Shown one piece after another: positions 9,285-17,101 of a stretch of DNA of 44,196 nt. Both the position numbers and the translations under genes were made by a program. Position 1 is the stretch's first letter. The number at the start of each line of letters is the position of its first letter. The notes beneath the pieces are model-generated. The model did no database searches and was not told where the DNA came from. It was given only the letters and a program-made list of their open reading frames with translations. The stretch is taken from assembly GCA_022793675.1 (NCBI GenBank), contig JAAWDH010000014.1, positions 1 to 44,196 on the forward strand, read 5' to 3'. This DNA comes from Oscillospiraceae bacterium. Lineage in GTDB: Bacteria; Bacillota; Clostridia; Oscillospirales; Ruminococcaceae.

Positions 9285-10949
9285 TTACAGCGTAAACAGC
9301 ATCAGCTCGCCTTTCATTTCGTTCTGGTCATTGCCTGCTGCGGCGCGGAACTGGTAGGTCACGCCTTTTTTCAGCCCAGTCAAGGCGGCGCAGCACAGGC
9401 CGGGCGCTGTTGCTTCGCCGGCGTCGAGGCGCTGCCAGCCTTCCTCATAGGAGGAAAGGGCAAATCCGGGATATTCCCGCCACTCAAACCACAGCGCCGC
9501 CTTATCAAAGCTTCCCAGCGTTTCGATCTCGGCCGAGAGTGTGACAGCGCCTTCTTGCTCGTTTGGGACGGCTTTCGCCGTCTGTACCAGCATCGGTGAA
9601 AAGGCGGGGATGGGGTTTGTGATTTTCAGCACCAGCGGGTTGCGCCACTGTACCCCGCAGTAAATCCGCTGGGCGTGCATGGCCGAGATGAACAGCCCGT
9701 CTTCCCGCTGTTCCCAATAGGTGCGGGCGTCGAGGTCGGGACGGTATTCGGTCTCTGCGCCGCTCTGTCCCAGCACCTCTACGACCGTTTTTTCACTGGC
9801 ACGGACAGATTTTAGTAACACCTCCCGGCGCTGGCCGCGATCCCATTCGCCCATCCCAAACAGCACCGCATAAAGGGCGTCGCTTTTGCGCAGCAGCCAG
9901 GTTTCGCCCTCGTTGGTAATGACCCAGGGACGTGTGCCGTGCACCGCCTCGCCGTTGATGAAGTGCCATAGCGCCAGCTCTCGCAGGATCCCTTCCTGTT
10001 CCCGGCAAAGCTCGCCGTCGGCGTCGGGGCCAATGTTTAAGAGCAGGCTGCCGCCTTTGGCGCGGGTTTCAGTCAGCAGCCTGATCAGGTGCAGCCCAGT
10101 TTTGTAGCGTTCGTTGGTGGGCTGGTACTGCCAGGCTGTCCCAAGTGTCACGCAGCCCTCCCAGGCAAAATCCGCCCCCACCCCCGGCAGCTGCTGCTCC
10201 GGCGTTGGGATAGCCCCGCGGGTAATCAGCACTTTCGGCTTCATATCCCAGGCTACATCCATGCAAAGCTGCTGCAGCGTTAAACCGTTCTCGTCGGGCA
10301 TCGTCTCGCCGCCGTCGAAAAACAGCACGTCTGGGTCGTACTTTGCCATCAGCTCCGCCATTTGCGCCGATAGGAGCGCTTTGTATTTTTCCATCACTGG
10401 TTTTTCATAAGGAGCTGCCGGCGTGCGGGTGATGGGTAGGCCTTGGCTTCGTAAAAAGCGGAAATCCTCCGGCGAGAAGTAAAGCCCGACTTTGATTCCC
10501 TGGCGGCGGAAGGCGTCGGTATACTGCTGCACAAGGTCTTGGCCGTAAGGGGTGTTCATAATCGAAAAATCGGTGGTTTCGGTGTCCCAGAGGCAAAAGC
10601 CGTTGTGGTGTTTGCTTGTTAAGACAGCATATTGGAAGCCCGCAAGCCGCGCCAGCTCCGCCAGATGGTCGAAGTCCCACCGCCGGGGGCGCAGCGTTTT
10701 GGGCAGCTCCTCATAAAAGCGGCGGACGTAATCCTCCGACGCGCCAACTAAGGTGTGGCTGATGACGCATCCCAGCTGGACGTCCAGCGACCAATGGATA
10801 AAAAGCCCCATCCCGGCGTCCTGGAGCCATTCCAACGCCTCCTTGCGGTTGCGGGAAGGCTTTTCCGCGGCAAGGGTGTTGTCGGCCGTGACAGACTCGT
10901 CCACATTAGGGCGGCCAGGGATGGGCAGCAGATGGGATTTGGTGTTCAT
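9285..10949 (-). CDS. Alpha-L-fucosidase, GH29
   Basis: 554 residues from ATG 10949 (GGAGGT seven bases upstream; the longer frame lacks a site). Retaining enzyme that releases L-fucose from fucosylated glycans. The catalytic barrel occupies about 33-345: GLFIHW (48-53), SKHHNGF (112-118), KVGLYFSPEDF, and nucleophile Asp212 in DVLFFDGGE, all family 29 hallmarks. A beta-sandwich and a C-terminal fibronectin-like part follow (PMLVQTAKAVPNEQEG to the end). No signal peptide, so it acts on imported oligosaccharides. Own promoter and terminator make it monocistronic. Neighbouring GH20 and CUT1 genes fit use of host or milk-type glycans, which is inference. Confidence 0.92.
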   Translation of the reverse strand: MNTKSHLLPIPGRPNVDESVTADNTLAAEKPSRNRKEALEWLQDAGMGLFIHWSLDVQLGCVISHTLVGASEDYVRRFYEELPKTLRPRRWDFDHLAELARLAGFQYAVLTSKHHNGFCLWDTETTDFSIMNTPYGQDLVQQYTDAFRRQGIKVGLYFSPEDFRFLRSQGLPITRTPAAPYEKPVMEKYKALLSAQMAELMAKYDPDVLFFDGGETMPDENGLTLQQLCMDVAWDMKPKVLITRGAIPTPEQQLPGVGADFAWEGCVTLGTAWQYQPTNERYKTGLHLIRLLTETRAKGGSLLLNIGPDADGELCREQEGILRELALWHFINGEAVHGTRPWVITNEGETWLLRKSDALYAVLFGMGEWDRGQRREVLLKSVRASEKTVVEVLGQSGAETEYRPDLDARTYWEQREDGLFISAMHAQRIYCGVQWRNPLVLKITNPIPAFSPMLVQTAKAVPNEQEGAVTLSAEIETLGSFDKAALWFEWREYPGFALSSYEEGWQRLDAGEATAPGLCCAALTGLKKGVTYQFRAAAGNDQNEMKGELMLFTL

Positions 10950-10983
10950 GGCGGGTACCTCCATTATGTTATTGATACTCCCC

Positions 10984-11011
10984 ATTATAAACCTTTTTTT
11001 AGAAAAATCAA
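10984..11011 (-). promoter_or_regulatory. Sigma-A promoter of the fucosidase gene
   Basis: Minus strand TTGATT (11011-11006), 16-base spacer, TATAAT (10989-10984). The -35 box overlaps the last codons of the upstream LCP-like gene. Confidence 0.65.
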
Positions 11012-11883
11012 TCCCCTTCAGGGCCGTATTTCCCCAGCTCTGCCTGTAGCAGCGCCCGGTCCTTTTCCGACAGCCAGAGCGTTCCCTCCGCGTCGGTTTC
11101 GCCGGTGACCGATAGGGTCTGAAGGCGGCGCTGGTCGTTGGCCAGGTACCAGCGCAGCTGTTTTTTCCGGGTCTGGTAGTCGAACTGGGAGATATTCCCT
11201 TCCGTATTGCTGATTAGGATCTGGAAAAACCAATCGCCATTATTTAGCAGCGATTCGGTGAGGCGCTGGCCCAAAAGCCCAGCCGCCGCGTGGACGGTAT
11301 CCGGCAGGGCTTCGTTTTCGCTGTCTTCCAGCAGGGTGAGCACCGTTTCGCCATCCAGCAGATGCCGCCCAACCGGCACCGACAACCGCTGGGTTTTGAG
11401 CGGCTCGGAAAATTCCCATTCCATGCCGCCAAGCGCGTCAATCAGGTTGATTGCCCCCCGCCGTTCGGCCAGCACCCAGCGGTCCACCGGCGTTTGCAGC
11501 AGCGCTTCCGCCGCCCGCAAAGCCTCGCCGCCGCCAGCATAAGCAGTATGCCCCGCCAGGGTGTCGGTGCGGCCGTCCAGCGTCACGGAAAGCTCTGCCG
11601 GCAGGTTTAGCAGAATGACCTTCACGGCTACCGGATCCATCGCCAGCAGCGCAAAGCCCTTCGGGTCAGCGTCCGGTTCCGGTCGGTAGATTACCAGCAC
11701 CCGGAAGGCGTCCTCTGAAGAAGGGTGGTAGCTTTGGGCGGAGAGGTCGCTGGAGGGTTCCGGGGCGGCGGGGCGGTTTTTGGCTGAAGCAGAAAGGATC
11801 AGCGCCATCGCCAGGATGAGGATGGCTAACGTGACCAGGAACGACAGCGAGAATAGGAAAAAGCCGGAACGCTGTTTTTTCAT
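11008..11883 (-). CDS. Degenerate LytR-CpsA-Psr (LCP) domain protein
   Basis: 291 residues. One N-terminal TM segment (8-33) after MKKQR, then an extracytoplasmic domain with the LCP order: MDPVAVKVILLNLP, GHTAYAGGGEALRAAEALL, PVDRWVLAERRGAINLIDALGG and GRHLLDGE. LCP enzymes transfer wall teichoic acid or capsule from polyprenyl phosphate to peptidoglycan. Here the catalytic pieces are missing: the usual IPRDT is LPAEL and the usual YvRyR...D..R cluster is LLEDSEN. It may thus be an inactive or regulatory relative. It is the last gene of the yfhO-GT2-LCP run, 86 bases after the GT2 stop. The ribosome site AAGGGGG lies in a small hairpin. Confidence 0.75.
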   Translation of the reverse strand: MKKQRSGFFLFSLSFLVTLAILILAMALILSASAKNRPAAPEPSSDLSAQSYHPSSEDAFRVLVIYRPEPDADPKGFALLAMDPVAVKVILLNLPAELSVTLDGRTDTLAGHTAYAGGGEALRAAEALLQTPVDRWVLAERRGAINLIDALGGMEWEFSEPLKTQRLSVPVGRHLLDGETVLTLLEDSENEALPDTVHAAAGLLGQRLTESLLNNGDWFFQILISNTEGNISQFDYQTRKKQLRWYLANDQRRLQTLSVTGETDAEGTLWLSEKDRALLQAELGKYGPEGD

Positions 11884-11889
11884 AAAAAA

Positions 11890-11905
11890 TCCCCCTTTTG
11901 GGGGA
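11890..11905 (-). promoter_or_regulatory. Hairpin holding the ribosome binding site of the LCP-like gene
   Basis: In the transcript UCCCCC-AAAA-GGGGGA folds perfectly; the 3' arm is the Shine-Dalgarno sequence seven bases before AUG. Such pairing would lower translation. Confidence 0.5.
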
Positions 11906-11969
11906 AGTATGGGCAGGGAGGGGGAATTTTATGCCGCCGGGCGGAACCAGGCGGCTTGCGGGGTTTAAA

Positions 11970-12968
11970 CTAATCCTTGACAGGCGTTACCTGCTGTACT
12001 ATGCCTTCCCTATCCCCGGGGTCAAGGGAGACGGCTTCGATGATAAACCGGGGGCGGTCTTTGACTTCGGTGTAGATTTTGCCGACGTATTCGCCGATGA
12101 TGCCGAGGCAAAGGAGCTGGATGCCGCCGATCATCCAGATAGAGAGCATCGTGCCGGTCCAGCCGGCGACGGTGTAGCCAAGGATTTTGACGACTAAACA
12201 ATAGACCATTGCGATAATACTGGCCAAAAACAACAGAAAGCCCAGCCCAGTGACCCAGCGGATAGGGCGTACCGAGAAAGAGGTGATGCCGTCAAAAGCA
12301 AAAGAAAGCATTTTTTTCAGCGGGTACTTGCTTTCGCCGGCGAAGCGTTCGCTGCGGACATAGGTGACTGTACTGCTTTTGTAGCCCACCAGCGGTACGA
12401 TCCCCCGCAGAAAAAGGTTGATCTCCTTAAACTGCGACAGGGCCTCCAGCGCCCGGCTGCTTAAAAGGCGGTAGTCGGCGTGGTTATAGACGATATCTAC
12501 CCCCATCAGCTTCATGAACTTGTAAAAGCCCTGGGCTGTGGTGCGCTTAAAGAAGGTATCGCTTTCGCGGCTGCTGCGGACGCCGTAGACAACGTCGCAG
12601 CCTTCACTGTAGGCGGTGAGCATCCCTTCGACAGCCTCAATATCATCTTGCAGGTCGGCGTCCATCGAAATGCAGCAGTCGCACATCCCCTTTGCCGTCA
12701 TCAGCCCCGCCAGCAGCGCATTTTGATGGCCGCGGTTGCGGGAGAGCTTGACGCCGCCAAAGCGGGCGTCCGACTTGGCCAACGCGTCAATCTGCGCCCA
12801 GGTCGTATCTTTGCTGCCGTCGTCTACAAACAGGATGCGGCTTGCGGGGCTTATCCGTTCCCGTTCCGTTAGGGAAGTAAGCTTTGCCAATAGCCGCGAC
12901 GAAGTCTCTGGGAGGACTTCCTGCTCATTATAACATGGAACAACAATATATAAGATAGGCGGATTCAT
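11970..12968 (-). CDS. GT2 glycosyltransferase, polyprenyl-phosphate type (GtrB/CsbB-like)
   Basis: 332 residues from ATG 12968 (AAGGAG nine bases upstream; a TTG six bases earlier is too close to the site). GT-A domain with VVPCYNEQEVL, VDDGSKDTT, SRNRGHQNALLAGL and the metal/sugar site MDADLQDD; then two C-terminal TM helices (about 235-262 and 275-300), the layout of DPM1/GtrB/CsbB enzymes. These move a sugar from a nucleotide donor to undecaprenyl phosphate on the inner face. It sits directly after a YfhO gene; in B. subtilis and Listeria CsbB/YfhO-type pairs are known to add sugar to lipoteichoic acid. No GtrA-type flippase is visible beside it. Confidence 0.92.
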   Translation of the reverse strand: MNPPILYIVVPCYNEQEVLPETSSRLLAKLTSLTERERISPASRILFVDDGSKDTTWAQIDALAKSDARFGGVKLSRNRGHQNALLAGLMTAKGMCDCCISMDADLQDDIEAVEGMLTAYSEGCDVVYGVRSSRESDTFFKRTTAQGFYKFMKLMGVDIVYNHADYRLLSSRALEALSQFKEINLFLRGIVPLVGYKSSTVTYVRSERFAGESKYPLKKMLSFAFDGITSFSVRPIRWVTGLGFLLFLASIIAMVYCLVVKILGYTVAGWTGTMLSIWMIGGIQLLCLGIIGEYVGKIYTEVKDRPRFIIEAVSLDPGDREGIVQQVTPVKD

Positions 12969-13027
12969 GGTCAATTTCTCCTTTGGACTATACGATTCGT
13001 AATTTCAGGTCTAATTATACAGGATTT

Positions 13028-15658
13028 TTATTCTTCCTCTTGTCCTGGTTTGAAAATATCGTTTTGGGGTAGTTCTGCCTGAGGTAGTTCTGCCTGAGGC
13101 AGTTCTGCTTGAGGCAGTTCTGCGTCAAGCAGCGCTTCTTCCAACGAAATTTCCGGCAGATGCAGCGGCACGTTCTCGCGGGCCTTGCGGGCTTTTTGCA
13201 GCACGCTGCCCACATAGTCCTGGGAAAGCTCAATCGCGCCCAAGCGGTATTCCCGGTTGAGGTGGGTGGTAGAACGGCCAATAATCAGCGGCTTTTTGCG
13301 GCCGAAGCGGTCAAGCAGGAACAGGTAGAGGGCGAGCGCCGCCGCTGCGCCGACAGTGATTAGAAGCCCCTGCGTCAGCCCGGGCGTCTTGTAATTAAAG
13401 CGGATTTCGCTGCGGCCGGCCGGCACCCGCACCGCCATAAAGCCGTCGCTGACCTCTTCCACCAGCGCAGGCTCGCCGTTAACCGTGGCGCTCCAGCCCT
13501 TTTCGTAAGGGACGGAGAAAAAGACCAGTTCGTCGTTCCCGGTGAGGATGGTAGCAGTGAACCCTTTTTTATCGCGGACAAAACTGTCGCAGGCCCCCTC
13601 GCGGCGCTCGTTGGCAAGGCGTGTCAACGCTTGTTCGGAGGTATCGGGAACCGCGCCTTCCGGCAGCGGCGAGAGGATGTCTTTGTGGCGTTCGATCTGT
13701 TCCTCGGAAAGGTGCAGCGCTGCCAGCAGCAGCCGGTCGCGGCGGGCAGTGCTCACTTCCTCGAAAGCCTCGTCGTCTACATAATAGTCATAGGTGAAAC
13801 CCATCGGGACAAAATTCACGTTGACGTAAATATCGAACTCATTTTCGGTCGTCAGATAGACAAACCCGTCCAATTCTGGGTTTTCCTTGCCCTCATAGCT
13901 GAGCATATATTTGCAGGAGGTCAGGGTGCGCAGACCGTCGTGTTTAAGGTCGGGCCGGGAGCCGACGCTGCGCTCGACGCCAATAGCGTCGTAGAAACTG
14001 AAAATCGACGCCGGCACCACTGACTGGAAGGCCTGTATGGTTGGGATCTGCCAGAACATCGGAAAATTATCCATACAGTGGTCGTCGTCCTTGTTGTACA
14101 TATCGATACGGTAGAAGTTGTCGGGCTCTGCCGCGATAAAGCTGAACGAGCCGTTTAGGCCCATATCCTTGACCCGATGGGAGGTCGTGGCGTTGCCTTT
14201 GCCCAGCAGCAAAATCATGATGGCTGTGACTGTGCTCATAAAACAGGTTGCCGCTGCGGCAGGCCGGAAAAATTTCTTTTTGGGCAGCCTTATCAGGCAA
14301 TAGACCAGCGCCAGCCCTACAGCCGTCACCAGCAGATAGCACAGCAGGCGTTCAGGGTATTTGGGCAGCTTTCCGAACACAATTTCCCCATCTTCCTTGG
14401 AAGGGAACACGCCAATCAGCGCAAAGCCAATCACCGCCGCCGCCGTCCAGCAGATGCCCGATTCTAGTACTTTGGGCGAACAGTCCTCTAACGCGGCTGC
14501 CGTCATCAGCGCCATGATCAGCAGCGGCATATAGAACCACCTGGCGTAATAGGCGGTGTTGAAGGCGGAAAAGGCGCTGTTTAAAATCGGCACCAACGCA
14601 ATGAACAGCGAAAGCAGGAAAAGCTTCTTTGTCCAGTGTTTGCGGTGGGCCTTGCAGAAGGCGATTACCCCCGACATGGACACCATCGGCAAGAACAGCG
14701 AAACCGACGACCATTTGGCGTTGGAGTCGGGGAAAAAGTTCGGATAGGCGGGAATGTCCGGCGGATAGAAAAGGCTCTGCAAAATCAGGCCGTAACGCTG
14801 GACGTTTCCGTAAAAAATCCCGTTCCAGCCAGTCAGGAAGCTCCCTGTCCGCGGGTTGCCCATGATCGCCAGGATCCCTGGAAGTAAGAGCCCCGCCGAC
14901 AGAAGCAGCCCCAGTACCGCCTCCAGTGCCAGCAGCAGGAACCGTTTGAAATCGATGGCGAAGTTTTTCCTGTCGGTAAGCCTGATGAAAAAATAAATGA
15001 CAACGAACAGGACCTCGCCAAAAAAGAAATAATAGTTGACAACGGCGTTAAGGGCCACCGCCAGCGCGAACATCCCGCGCCGGCCGTTGACGACAAACTC
15101 TTCCAGCCCAATGAGCAGCAGCGGGAAAAAAGCGATGACCTCGTGGAAATGGTTGAAAAAGATGTTATAAATGCTGTAGCCGGAAAAGGCGTACATCAGC
15201 GCTCCCAGCACCGCAAATTCTGGGTTTTTGACAAAACGCTTCAGATATCCGTAGGAAGTCACGGCGGCCGTCGCCATTTTAAGCATCAGCAGCGGGGCCA
15301 TCAGATAGGGCACGGCGGCGTTGGGGAACAGCAGCGTCAGCCAGAAAAAGGGGCTGCCCAATAGGTAGAAGGCGTAGGAGCCGACAAAGTTAGCCCCTAG
15401 GTCGGTGTACCAGTTCCAGCCAGTCTCGCCGGTGCGGATCATCTGGTGGGCGAGCCTGTAAAAGGGGATCTGCTGGACGTTATAATCGCCATAATAGATG
15501 AAAAGCCCGCCGTCCATGATTAAGAAAGGCAGGAAAAAGACAAATGCCGTCGCCAGCGCGATGAGAAAGACCGCAAGATAGCCGGGCTGCCGGCGTTCCA
15601 GCGGGCTTCTCAGCGTTTCTGTTTCTTTTGGGGATGCAAGAATACTCAATCTGTTCAC
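13028..15658 (-). CDS. YfhO-family multi-pass membrane glycosyltransferase
   Basis: 876 residues. YfhO proteins are GT-C-like membrane enzymes thought to pass sugar from a lipid carrier to a surface polymer. About 12 TM segments fill residues 28-480; the first outer loop carries GDYNVQQIPFYR, typical of the family. A large extracytoplasmic beta-rich part follows (490-755, ending VPYEKGWSATVNGEP...VRVPAG), then a last TM (760-780) and a cytosolic tail with AELPQ repeats. Start: GTG 15658 overlaps GAGGTG poorly; TTG 15649 has that site six bases upstream and may be the true start. First gene of the operon with GT2 and the LCP-like protein. Confidence 0.88.
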   Translation of the reverse strand: MNRLSILASPKETETLRSPLERRQPGYLAVFLIALATAFVFFLPFLIMDGGLFIYYGDYNVQQIPFYRLAHQMIRTGETGWNWYTDLGANFVGSYAFYLLGSPFFWLTLLFPNAAVPYLMAPLLMLKMATAAVTSYGYLKRFVKNPEFAVLGALMYAFSGYSIYNIFFNHFHEVIAFFPLLLIGLEEFVVNGRRGMFALAVALNAVVNYYFFFGEVLFVVIYFFIRLTDRKNFAIDFKRFLLLALEAVLGLLLSAGLLLPGILAIMGNPRTGSFLTGWNGIFYGNVQRYGLILQSLFYPPDIPAYPNFFPDSNAKWSSVSLFLPMVSMSGVIAFCKAHRKHWTKKLFLLSLFIALVPILNSAFSAFNTAYYARWFYMPLLIMALMTAAALEDCSPKVLESGICWTAAAVIGFALIGVFPSKEDGEIVFGKLPKYPERLLCYLLVTAVGLALVYCLIRLPKKKFFRPAAAATCFMSTVTAIMILLLGKGNATTSHRVKDMGLNGSFSFIAAEPDNFYRIDMYNKDDDHCMDNFPMFWQIPTIQAFQSVVPASIFSFYDAIGVERSVGSRPDLKHDGLRTLTSCKYMLSYEGKENPELDGFVYLTTENEFDIYVNVNFVPMGFTYDYYVDDEAFEEVSTARRDRLLLAALHLSEEQIERHKDILSPLPEGAVPDTSEQALTRLANERREGACDSFVRDKKGFTATILTGNDELVFFSVPYEKGWSATVNGEPALVEEVSDGFMAVRVPAGRSEIRFNYKTPGLTQGLLITVGAAAALALYLFLLDRFGRKKPLIIGRSTTHLNREYRLGAIELSQDYVGSVLQKARKARENVPLHLPEISLEEALLDAELPQAELPQAELPQAELPQNDIFKPGQEEE
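13066..13125. repeat. Four 15-bp tandem repeats in the yfhO tail
   Basis: Units 13066-13080, 13081-13095, 13096-13110 and 13111-13125 differ by one to three bases and encode four copies of AELPQ (minus strand) near the C terminus. Length should vary between strains by slippage without frameshift. Confidence 0.9.
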
Positions 15659-15735
15659 CTCAGTTTTTATGATAAGACCCTTCTGTTATAAATACGAGTC
15701 AGCAGGCCGAAAAGCTGCAAAATTTTCCTTTGTCC

Positions 15736-15764
15736 ATTATAATATGTTGGCGTAGAAAAGTCAA
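15736..15764 (-). promoter_or_regulatory. Sigma-A promoter of the yfhO operon
   Basis: Minus strand TTGACT (15764-15759), 17-base spacer, TATAAT (15741-15736); leader of about 70 bases to yfhO. Confidence 0.85.
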
Positions 15765-15798
15765 CGGTATACAGAAAATTCCCAAGGTAACAGCATTT

Positions 15799-15905
15799 AA
15801 AAATGGTAGAATCCATCGACGCAGGGGGCGGTTTTTGAGGGTGAATAGGTATCTTGGCGATTAAAAGTCTTTGCGGAGCTTTCTTCAGAAAGCGACCCGT
15901 ATCCT
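15799..15905 (-). repeat. Dispersed intergenic repeat, copy C; 15659-16048 has no gene
   Basis: Shortest copy: GGTCGCTTTCTGAAGAAAGC, TCCGCAAAGACTTTTAATCGCCAAG, then CTGCGTCGATGGATTCTACCATTTTT. The optional internal hairpin is absent. It lies between the divergent yfhO and dgt genes. The rest of 15659-16048 holds the yfhO promoter and a TATAAT at 16002-16007 with a poor -35 that may serve dgt. Confidence 0.8.
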
Positions 15906-16048
15906 TATGCTGTTGCCCTGGAAAATTCCTAGCCGTCAGCCAGAAAGCTCCGTACGCCAAAAAAATATGCAAATAAAAAAGGGTTTTCCGCGGGGATGCG
16001 GTATAATAATAGTAGAAGGGTATTTTTGATGGGGAAAGGTGGGGAACG

Positions 16049-17071
16049 ATGGACCTTTCTGGCTGCAAAAGGCAGCGCGAGGCTATGGAAGAGGCCTATT
16101 TCGCGCCAGGCGCGGCCCGTTCGGCGCAAAGCCGCGGGCGCTGCCGTCCCGAGGAACCCTGTCCGCTGCGCACAGCCTACCAGCAGGACCGCGACCGCAT
16201 CCTTCACTGCGGGGCGTTCAGGCGGCTGAAGCACAAAACCCAAGTATTTCTGGGGCCGCGGGGCGACAACTACCGCACCCGGCTGACCCATACGCTGGAA
16301 GTGGCGCAGATTGCCCGCACCATCGCCTCCGGCCTGCGGCTCAACGAAGACCTGGCCGAGGCTATCGCTCTGGGCCACGATTTGGGGCACACGCCCTTTG
16401 GCCATGCCGGCGAGCGGGCGTTGGACGAAGTCTGCCCGTTCCCGTTCAGGCACCATCTGCAGAGCGTGCGGGTGGTGGAGAAGCTGGAGCGGGAGGGGAG
16501 GGGGCTGAACCTGACCTTTGAGGTAAAGAATGGCATTGCCTGCCATTCTGCGGGCAGCTGCGATATCTGGCCGCTAACGCTGGAGGGACAGGCCGTCCGC
16601 TGGGCTGATAAGATCGCCTATCTGAACCACGATATTGAGGATGCGATCCGCGCCGGCGTTATCTCGGAACAGGACATTCCCTGGGAGGCGGCGAGGGACC
16701 TTGGGCGCAGCAAATCCCAGCGCATTTCTACGGTGGTTTTCTCCCTTGTTGAAAACAGCGACGGCGTCGGCAGCCTGCAGATGGACAGCGTTACCCTGAA
16801 GGCCCACAACCGCCTGCTGCGTTTTATGTTTGACGAGGTTTACGCTTCGCCGGAGGTCATGGGCGAGGAACAGAAAGCTAAGGGGCTTATCCAGAGCCTC
16901 TACCATTATTACTTAACAGACCCGAAGCGCCTGCCGCTTTTTTACCAGGGGCTTCTGCAAATCGTCCCCCCTGAACGCGCTGTCTGCGATTATGTCGCCT
17001 CTATGAGCGACTATTACGCAGCCGATCTATATAAGGAACTGGCGCTGCCAAGGTTTTGGACGAAGCTTTAG
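16049..17071 (+). CDS. dgt: Deoxyguanosinetriphosphate triphosphohydrolase-like protein
   Basis: 340 residues. HD-domain enzyme that hydrolyses dGTP (or other dNTPs) to deoxynucleoside and triphosphate. Metal ligands of the HD domain are clear: His81 in RLTHTLEVA, His110-Asp111 with His114 in GHDLGHTPFGH, and Asp195 in YLNHDIEDA. The N-terminal RTAYQQDRDRILHCGAFRRLKHKTQV block is the dGTPase signature. Length fits the short Gram-positive class. ATG 16049 follows AAAGGTGGGG. It starts a run with dnaG (30 bases later) and rpoD, an order common in Clostridia; nucleotide pool control beside primase makes sense for replication. Confidence 0.93.
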   Translation: MDLSGCKRQREAMEEAYFAPGAARSAQSRGRCRPEEPCPLRTAYQQDRDRILHCGAFRRLKHKTQVFLGPRGDNYRTRLTHTLEVAQIARTIASGLRLNEDLAEAIALGHDLGHTPFGHAGERALDEVCPFPFRHHLQSVRVVEKLEREGRGLNLTFEVKNGIACHSAGSCDIWPLTLEGQAVRWADKIAYLNHDIEDAIRAGVISEQDIPWEAARDLGRSKSQRISTVVFSLVENSDGVGSLQMDSVTLKAHNRLLRFMFDEVYASPEVMGEEQKAKGLIQSLYHYYLTDPKRLPLFYQGLLQIVPPERAVCDYVASMSDYYAADLYKELALPRFWTKL

Positions 17072-17101
17072 GCGACACGCCGCTGTGAGAGGGGGGAGTT
17101 T

